DNA of 8,661 nt from CADAWZ01 sp045114665 (lineage in GTDB: Bacteria; Vulcanimicrobiota; CADAWZ01). Shown in pieces: positions 5,286 through 8,661 of this stretch; within the stretch, counting starts at the first letter, position 1; every line of letters starts with the position of its first letter. A program made the position numbers and the translations under genes. The stretch spans positions 1-8,661 of the forward strand of contig JBGUKW010000248.1 of NCBI GenBank assembly GCA_045114665.1. Reading direction: 5' to 3'. Below the pieces are notes generated by a model that had not been told where the DNA came from, ran no database searches, and saw only the letters and a program-made list of their open reading frames with translations.

Positions 5286-5324
5286 AGAAAGGGGGAAAGG
5301 CAGACCTCACTGCCAAATAATGTG
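5286..5324 (+). promoter_or_regulatory. SD separated from GTG start by a hairpin
   Basis: The SD AGAAAGGGGG ends at 5295, about 26 bases before the GTG at 5322. Between them is GGCAG-ACCTCA-CTGCC (5299-5314). Folding of this 16-base hairpin would reduce the effective distance to about 9-10 bases. The ATG at 5320 is followed at once by TGA in its own frame. Confidence 0.5.
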
Positions 5325-6734
5325 AAAAATTATCAGTTTTTAGAAAATCAGAAATACATTGAACTATACAGATTATTGCATGAAACTGAGAAGATGTTGA
5401 AAACCGAACTTTCAGAAATAGATGCCTCTAAAATAGACACTCCTCAGGTTTCAAATGTAATCATACAACATGACAATATTGTCGCAGTAAAAGGTGTATT
5501 GTTTAGTATTATGTTGCGAAATGGTTTCCATTGTGATGAAAAGGAAGATACTTATGAAATTGTTTTAGCTAATAACGAAATATTTACTGTTAATAAAAAT
5601 CTATTAAAAAATGTTTTACAGGGGAATTTCAAAGAGGTCATTACTGTGGGACTTGCTCCTGAGAGAATGTCTGGCGGATATAGCTTATCGGATAAAATGA
5701 AAGAACAGATTCGTCAAGAATATACCGATAGAATAAAAGTCTCTCTTGAAAACCAGTTAAAAGATTCTTTGCGAAAGGAATTAATTGAACCCGTAAAGGA
5801 AGACCTTAAACTTGAAAACAGAAAACAGGTGTTGTTAGAATTAAAGGCTGAACTAAAAGATGAAGCTCTGCGACAATTGAAAGAAAAACTGGCAGATACA
5901 GTAAAAGCTGAATTACGGGCAGATTTAAAAGATGTAATAAGACATGAAATGAAAACTGACTTAAAAACTGATGTAAAACATGAAATCAAAAAGGAAATAG
6001 AGAAAGAAGTTAGGCAAGAAAATACAGAACGTATCCAAGAAGATATAAACAAAGAAATTCAACAAAAAACAAATCGTGGGTTTTACAAAGATGAAGTAAA
6101 TGATGACATCATTATTCAACAACATCAAAATGTTTTTGGTGATTTTACGATAGATATTGAAGAAAATGGCATCATGAAACGGACAGATATAAAAATCTTT
6201 CCTATGCAATTGCCAGGGGTGGGAAGAAAATTGTGCAAGATTTTTGCCGTTATCAATAATAAAGCGACTATTAGTCCAACAGGGGAAAATGGTATTTCTT
6301 TCGCTATCGGTACTGGAGAATATGGAGAACAAACATTAGAACAGCCAGTAACAATTACCTGTACTGCTAATTGGACTGATAAGATTTTTATACCTAAACT
6401 TTATGTACAGAATAACCCTGGTAAATATCAGATAAAACAGCAGAAAAATGTTATCCAACCAGAAACTTTTGTTGAAAAGGATTATCAAAAAGAGTTTTTG
6501 GTAGAAAAAGATTGTAATGGACATCTTTTTTCCGCTTATATTTATCCTTTGCAAAATGAAAATTGTGAAACCGGATATACGCCGTTTGTTGCCCGTATGA
6601 TTTATGGAACTGCCGAACAGGTTGTTTTATCGGATACCGGGTTCCTGAATTTTGGTCTTGGAAACAATAATGAGGAAAATAGCATTACAGGAAAATTTAA
6701 TGAAAAAGGTATTTTTGAAAGTCATATCGACTGA
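5322..6734 (+). CDS. Unknown protein with 125-residue tetrapeptide-repeat helix
   Basis: I do not recognise this 470-residue protein. It has no signal peptide or membrane segment, so it is probably cytoplasmic, though leaderless export is possible. Residues 1-120 form a mixed domain. Residues about 119-246 are a highly charged helical region in which every fourth residue is hydrophobic in unbroken register (L122, M126, I130 up to I238, I242, I246); the exceptions are N166, A182 and N234. Typical units are KAEL, RADL, KTDL, KHEI and KKEI. Residues about 262-470 are beta-prone and glycine-containing (e.g. AIGTGEYGEQ, FLNFGLGNNN), like a compact beta-sandwich. The GTG start is accepted because the frame fits, but the SD is unusually far. 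It could be a structural or adhesin-like component, or an oligomeric scaffold. Confidence 0.85.
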   Translation: MKNYQFLENQKYIELYRLLHETEKMLKTELSEIDASKIDTPQVSNVIIQHDNIVAVKGVLFSIMLRNGFHCDEKEDTYEIVLANNEIFTVNKNLLKNVLQGNFKEVITVGLAPERMSGGYSLSDKMKEQIRQEYTDRIKVSLENQLKDSLRKELIEPVKEDLKLENRKQVLLELKAELKDEALRQLKEKLADTVKAELRADLKDVIRHEMKTDLKTDVKHEIKKEIEKEVRQENTERIQEDINKEIQQKTNRGFYKDEVNDDIIIQQHQNVFGDFTIDIEENGIMKRTDIKIFPMQLPGVGRKLCKIFAVINNKATISPTGENGISFAIGTGEYGEQTLEQPVTITCTANWTDKIFIPKLYVQNNPGKYQIKQQKNVIQPETFVEKDYQKEFLVEKDCNGHLFSAYIYPLQNENCETGYTPFVARMIYGTAEQVVLSDTGFLNFGLGNNNEENSITGKFNEKGIFESHID

Positions 6735-6754
6735 TAGGGTGGGGGTCTTGTTTT

Positions 6755-6973
6755 ATGAAAGAACAAAATATTGAATATTACATAAATAATTTATCAGATT
6801 TTCTTATGAGTGCTGACTTAGGGAAAAATAAATATTGTTTATATAATCAGTGGATAAAAAAAGAACATATTACAATACCTGATGGATTTGACATTCCAAA
6901 CATTTTAATAAACTTTATTAATGATGTTCAGAACATAAACAAAGAAATCTTTTCTTGCTTAAAAAAAATTTGA
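6755..6973 (+). CDS. Hypothetical 72-residue protein
   Basis: I do not recognise the family. The protein is acidic to neutral, soluble and probably mostly helical (MKEQNIEYYINNLSDFL at the start, INFINDVQNINKEIFSCLKKI at the end), with a short turn ITIPDGFDIPN in the middle. The SD GGGTGGGGGT lies 7-16 bases before the ATG. It follows the 470-residue protein by 20 bases and almost certainly shares its transcript, so it may be a small partner or chaperone of that protein. No catalytic motif is visible. Confidence 0.7.
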   Translation: MKEQNIEYYINNLSDFLMSADLGKNKYCLYNQWIKKEHITIPDGFDIPNILINFINDVQNINKEIFSCLKKI

Positions 6974-7003
6974 AAATTTTGTATTTTTTTCGGATTTTTT
7001 TTA
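6961..7003 (+). terminator. Weak A/T-only terminator candidate
   Basis: An A-run at the end of the 72-residue gene can pair with the T-runs at 6984-6990 and 6995-7002. TCGGATTTTTTT matches the right half of the terminator at 8474-8505, but the left CCG partner is missing. It would be leaky. Confidence 0.4.
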
Positions 7004-7005
7004 AA

Positions 7006-7021
7006 AAAAACTCATATTAAT
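7006..7021 (+). promoter_or_regulatory. CATATTA motif P7 (sigma fragment)
   Basis: AAAAACTCATATTAAT has its core at 7013-7019. Predicted start is near 7026. The upstream CGG and T-run have the same spacing to CATATTA (22 bases) as at P9, so the two share a duplicated terminator-promoter junction. Confidence 0.65.
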
Positions 7022-7080
7022 ATATGGTAATCTTGTTAAAAAGAAAAGTTGTGTTTTGTTTCTTTATTTTTTTAGAAAGG

Positions 7081-7347
7081 ATGGTACTGCTTACGGATAC
7101 AAAAGAAAGAATTTTAAAGAATGAAAAAGGAACTTTAGAGGAGGTGGTAATCCACTTACAAAAATACATGGCAAAATTACACTTTAATTACCGACCGAGC
7201 GAAACCACTTTTGATGACGACTTTCGGAGCAAACTTATTTTGACAATTTTTGAACATTATGATGATTATGACCCCAAAAAAGGTTCGCTTATTACTTATT
7301 TTGGACCTTTTTTAGACCGGGCCGCAGCAGAATATAATAAAAAATAA
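7081..7347 (+). CDS. Stand-alone sigma region 2 fragment (paralogue of the next gene)
   Basis: The protein has about 88 residues. Its second half is clearly related to the N-terminus of the 309-residue sigma factor: YRPSETTFDDDFRS against YRPVSGPSYDEDFRS, EHYDDYDPKKGSLITYF against EHYDDYNPEKGSLTTFF. It ends (AAAEYNKK) where that protein continues into regions 3 and 4. It could be a truncated duplicate or a small regulator competing for the core RNA polymerase surface. The start is unclear. ATG 7081 directly abuts the SD AGAAAGG. An ATG at 7024 is at or before the predicted transcript start. By analogy with 2416-2436 the expected start falls on ACG at 7093. P7 lies directly upstream. Confidence 0.7.
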   Translation: MVLLTDTKERILKNEKGTLEEVVIHLQKYMAKLHFNYRPSETTFDDDFRSKLILTIFEHYDDYDPKKGSLITYFGPFLDRAAAEYNKK

Positions 7348-7360
7348 GAAAAAGAAGGGG

Positions 7361-7382
7361 GGGTGAGGTGGAGGCCCCACCC
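7361..7382 (+). other. G-rich hairpin between the two sigma-like genes
   Basis: After a run of seven G (7357-7363), GGGTG pairs with CACCC, or alternatively GGTGG with CCACC. No T-run follows. It stands out in this AT-rich DNA, between the fragment's stop and P8, and could be an mRNA 3' end or a pause site. Confidence 0.5.
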
Positions 7383-7389
7383 TAATTAA

Positions 7390-7406
7390 GAAAAAACATA
7401 TTAATA
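7390..7406 (+). promoter_or_regulatory. CATATTA motif P8 (sigma factor)
   Basis: GAAAAAACATATTAATA has its core at 7397-7403. It lacks the CT before the core found in most copies. Predicted start is near 7410, with SD AAAGGGG and ATG at 7438. This gives possible autoregulation of the sigma gene. Confidence 0.62.
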
Positions 7407-7437
7407 ATCATTTTTTTAAAAAAGGGGATTTGATTTA

Positions 7438-8367
7438 ATGCAGAAAAAATTATCTTTAGCTGAGACTATCGACCAATTACAGGCTTATATTACTACTTTA
7501 TATTCTAAATACAGACCAGTTTCTGGGCCTTCCTATGATGAAGATTTTCGTAGTGAAGCAATTGTCGCTATTTGTGAGCATTATGATGATTACAATCCAG
7601 AAAAGGGTTCTTTAACTACTTTCTTCGCGCCACACATTAAACATGCCATTCAAGGGTTTTTTGATACACAAATTTGCAAGACTACCGGACATTATTCAAA
7701 AAAAGGCAGAGATATCGACCGCGCTATCACTAATTTAAAAAACAAAGGTATTCAAAAACCAACTATCGCGCAAATTTCTGTTGAAACCGGAAGATATAAT
7801 CCAAAAAGTGTTGTTTCTGTTTCAACCATTTACACTTGTATGCAAATCGACAATGCCCGTTCAGAAGTTCGTTTGGATGATGATGTTTCTGAACAAGTTT
7901 ATTCCAATAAATCTATGCTGACAATGTCGCCAGAACAAGTCTTTATGAAAGAAGAAATTGGGAAAATTGTCTCAAAAGCATTAGAAAAACTACCGGAAGC
8001 TGAAAAAATGGCTATTTCCTACAAATTCCATTTCATTCCGATGGATGTTGACTTGTTGGCTGATAAGCAAAAAGCAAAGGAAAGTAATCGAACAATTGCT
8101 TTACAGATGGGGATTGCCCCTGAGCAAGTGAAGAAACTTATTAATCAGGGTATGATGAAGTTAAAAAGAGATATCTCCCTTCAAAACGTATTTAATGACG
8201 AATTGAAGGAAAAAAGAAATTCCAAAAATTCCAATGATATTTATTTTAATTCGGTTCAGATTGCTGAATCTCAAATGAACGCTTTTGATGATTTGTTCCT
8301 TAGTGGAAAGCAAAAAACTTCAAAAAAACATAAAAAACAAAATATTGATGGGGATTTTTACTTATAA
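7438..8367 (+). CDS. Sigma-70-family factor (regions 2, 3 and 4)
   Basis: This 309-residue protein would direct RNA polymerase to specific promoters. Region 2: residues about 10-75, with DDYNPEKGSLTTFFAPHIKH matching the usual 'FDPxxGxxFxTYAxPxIxxxI' core. Region 3: about 90-137 (RAITNLKNKGIQKPTIAQIS). Region 4: about 170-248 (KALEKLPEAEK, then a helix-turn-helix around NRTIALQMGIAPEQVKKL). The P-x-I-x-x-x-I-x-x-F segment is more like the sporulation/stress group (sigma F, G, B) than housekeeping sigma. A 60-residue lysine/asparagine-rich tail (250-309) is extra and may bind a regulator. The ATG follows AAAGGGGATTTGAT. The likely targets are the CATATTA motifs in this window, including its own P8. 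Target choice is inferred. Confidence 0.88.
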   Translation: MQKKLSLAETIDQLQAYITTLYSKYRPVSGPSYDEDFRSEAIVAICEHYDDYNPEKGSLTTFFAPHIKHAIQGFFDTQICKTTGHYSKKGRDIDRAITNLKNKGIQKPTIAQISVETGRYNPKSVVSVSTIYTCMQIDNARSEVRLDDDVSEQVYSNKSMLTMSPEQVFMKEEIGKIVSKALEKLPEAEKMAISYKFHFIPMDVDLLADKQKAKESNRTIALQMGIAPEQVKKLINQGMMKLKRDISLQNVFNDELKEKRNSKNSNDIYFNSVQIAESQMNAFDDLFLSGKQKTSKKHKKQNIDGDFYL

Positions 8368-8421
8368 ATATACCGCGTAAAACCCATGCATTTATAAATA
8401 TACCGCGTAAAACCCACGCTT
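8362..8421 (+). repeat. Two tandem 30-nt repeats overlapping the sigma gene stop
   Basis: Units 8362-8391 and 8392-8421 share TTATAAATATACCGCGTAAA and differ only near their ends (CCATGCAT against CCACGCTT). The first unit contains the last codons and TAA of the sigma gene, so the duplication reaches into the coding end. Confidence 0.92.
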
Positions 8422-8443
8422 TTATGCGTGGGATATAAGCGGT
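8402..8443 (+). other. Two-tier stem structure after the sigma gene
   Basis: The outer stem ACCGC/GCGGT encloses the inner stem CCCACGC/GCGTGGG (8413-8432, loop TTTTAT), with unpaired A-rich joints. The inner hairpin is related to 324-343. It forms only with the second tandem unit. It could be an mRNA 3' structure or a protein/RNA binding site. Confidence 0.7.
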
Positions 8444-8467
8444 CCGCAGAAGAAGATATTTTTTAAG

Positions 8468-8505
8468 AAAAAACCGAAAAAGTTAATTTTTTTTCGGATT
8501 TTTTT
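8468..8505 (+). terminator. Intrinsic terminator after the sigma factor
   Basis: CCGAAAAA pairs with TTTTTCGG, followed by A and seven T. It directly precedes P9, repeating the terminator-then-CATATTA arrangement seen at 1341, 4007 and about 7000. Confidence 0.86.
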
Positions 8506-8510
8506 GTAAA

Positions 8511-8526
8511 AACAATCATATTAGAA
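8511..8526 (+). promoter_or_regulatory. CATATTA motif P9 (before repeat copy B)
   Basis: AACAATCATATTAGAA has its core at 8517-8523, followed by ATAGAAG. It is placed before the repeat exactly as P1 is before copy A. Confidence 0.6.
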
Positions 8527-8528
8527 AT

Positions 8529-8648
8529 AGAAGAAATATTTCTTTTCTTCTGGGTCCAGATGCTGACCTTCCGTTTGAGAAGTACGGAGTTTGACCGGAA
8601 CCTCCCAAAACGGTAAATTCTGAAAACCACGGCTATATCCTATTCTAT
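8529..8648 (+). repeat. 120-nt repeat, copy B
   Basis: It aligns gap-free with 171-290, about nine differences by eye. The GGTC/GACC and TCCGT/ACGGA stems are intact. ACCG...CGGT (about 8593-8613) can pair here, whereas copy A has a mismatch at one end. In the frame that is open in copy A there is a TGA, so copy B does not encode the same peptide. Similarity ends at about 8648. Confidence 0.8.
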
Positions 8649-8661
8649 AGGTCTAGGTGAC
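8530..8661 (+). ncRNA. Putative RNA 5 behind P9 (runs off the window)
   Basis: Start is inferred from P9; the end is outside the window. The content is repeat copy B plus 13 bases. It is a candidate member of the same RNA family as units 1 and 3, with a small peptide gene or a gene remnant as the alternative. Confidence 0.35.

Noticed and set aside
5714..6332. Two minus-strand frames (112 and 123 residues) opposite the tetrapeptide-repeat gene
   Set aside because: They arise from the repetitive codon pattern of the + strand gene; Ser/Phe-rich nonsense with no SD.
7024..7080. Upstream start at ATG 7024 for the sigma fragment
   Set aside because: It has no SD and lies at or before the transcript start predicted from P7; the added residues do not match the paralogue.
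8362..8432. Tandem repeats as a CRISPR array
   Set aside because: Only two directly adjoining units without spacers, and no cas genes; this is a simple tandem duplication.

Overview
The window looks like part of a low-GC Gram-positive (Firmicutes, most likely Clostridia) genome. The evidence is AT-rich DNA, very strong Shine-Dalgarno (SD) sequences (GGAGGTGAT type), frequent TTG starts, U-tract terminators and a sortase-type C-terminal anchor at the left edge. Taxonomy is inferred from style only. A mobile or accessory location is possible, but no integrase, transposase or relaxase is visible.

Layout. 1-134: tail of a wall-anchored surface protein and its terminator. 135-1050: about 0.9 kb with no convincing gene, holding four tandem promoter-like motifs (AAAACTCATATTAAA), each followed by a short, partly repetitive and hairpin-rich segment. 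1055-1273: a small pilin-like protein with its own terminator. 1390-3978: a VirB11/CpaF/TadA-type secretion ATPase and a TadB-TadC-like membrane platform protein. 4080-5200: four small membrane-anchored proteins, three of them sharing the pilin-like N-terminus, the last resembling DUF4320. 5186-5321: a dense control region. 5322-6973: a 470-residue protein with a long tetrapeptide-repeat region and a 72-residue unknown. 7081-8367: a stand-alone sigma region 2 fragment and a complete sigma-70-family factor. 8362-8661: tandem repeats, a structured hairpin, a terminator, and a second copy of the repeat seen at 171-290.

Synthesis. The genes describe a compact Tad/type IV pilus-like machine with an ATPase, one inner-membrane platform protein and several very small pilin-like subunits. 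No prepilin peptidase is in the window, and the subunits appear to start in mature form, without a leader. The core CATATTA occurs nine times, always on the + strand and always in intergenic DNA. It lies in front of the ATPase operon, the pilin operon, the sigma fragment, the sigma factor and the putative RNAs. It resembles the -10 element of the sporulation/general-stress sigma class (CATnnTA). My main hypothesis is that the sigma factor at 7438-8367 reads these motifs, controlling itself, the secretion machine and a set of short transcripts. The 5322-6973 operon lacks the motif and instead has a sigma-A-like promoter within palindromes.
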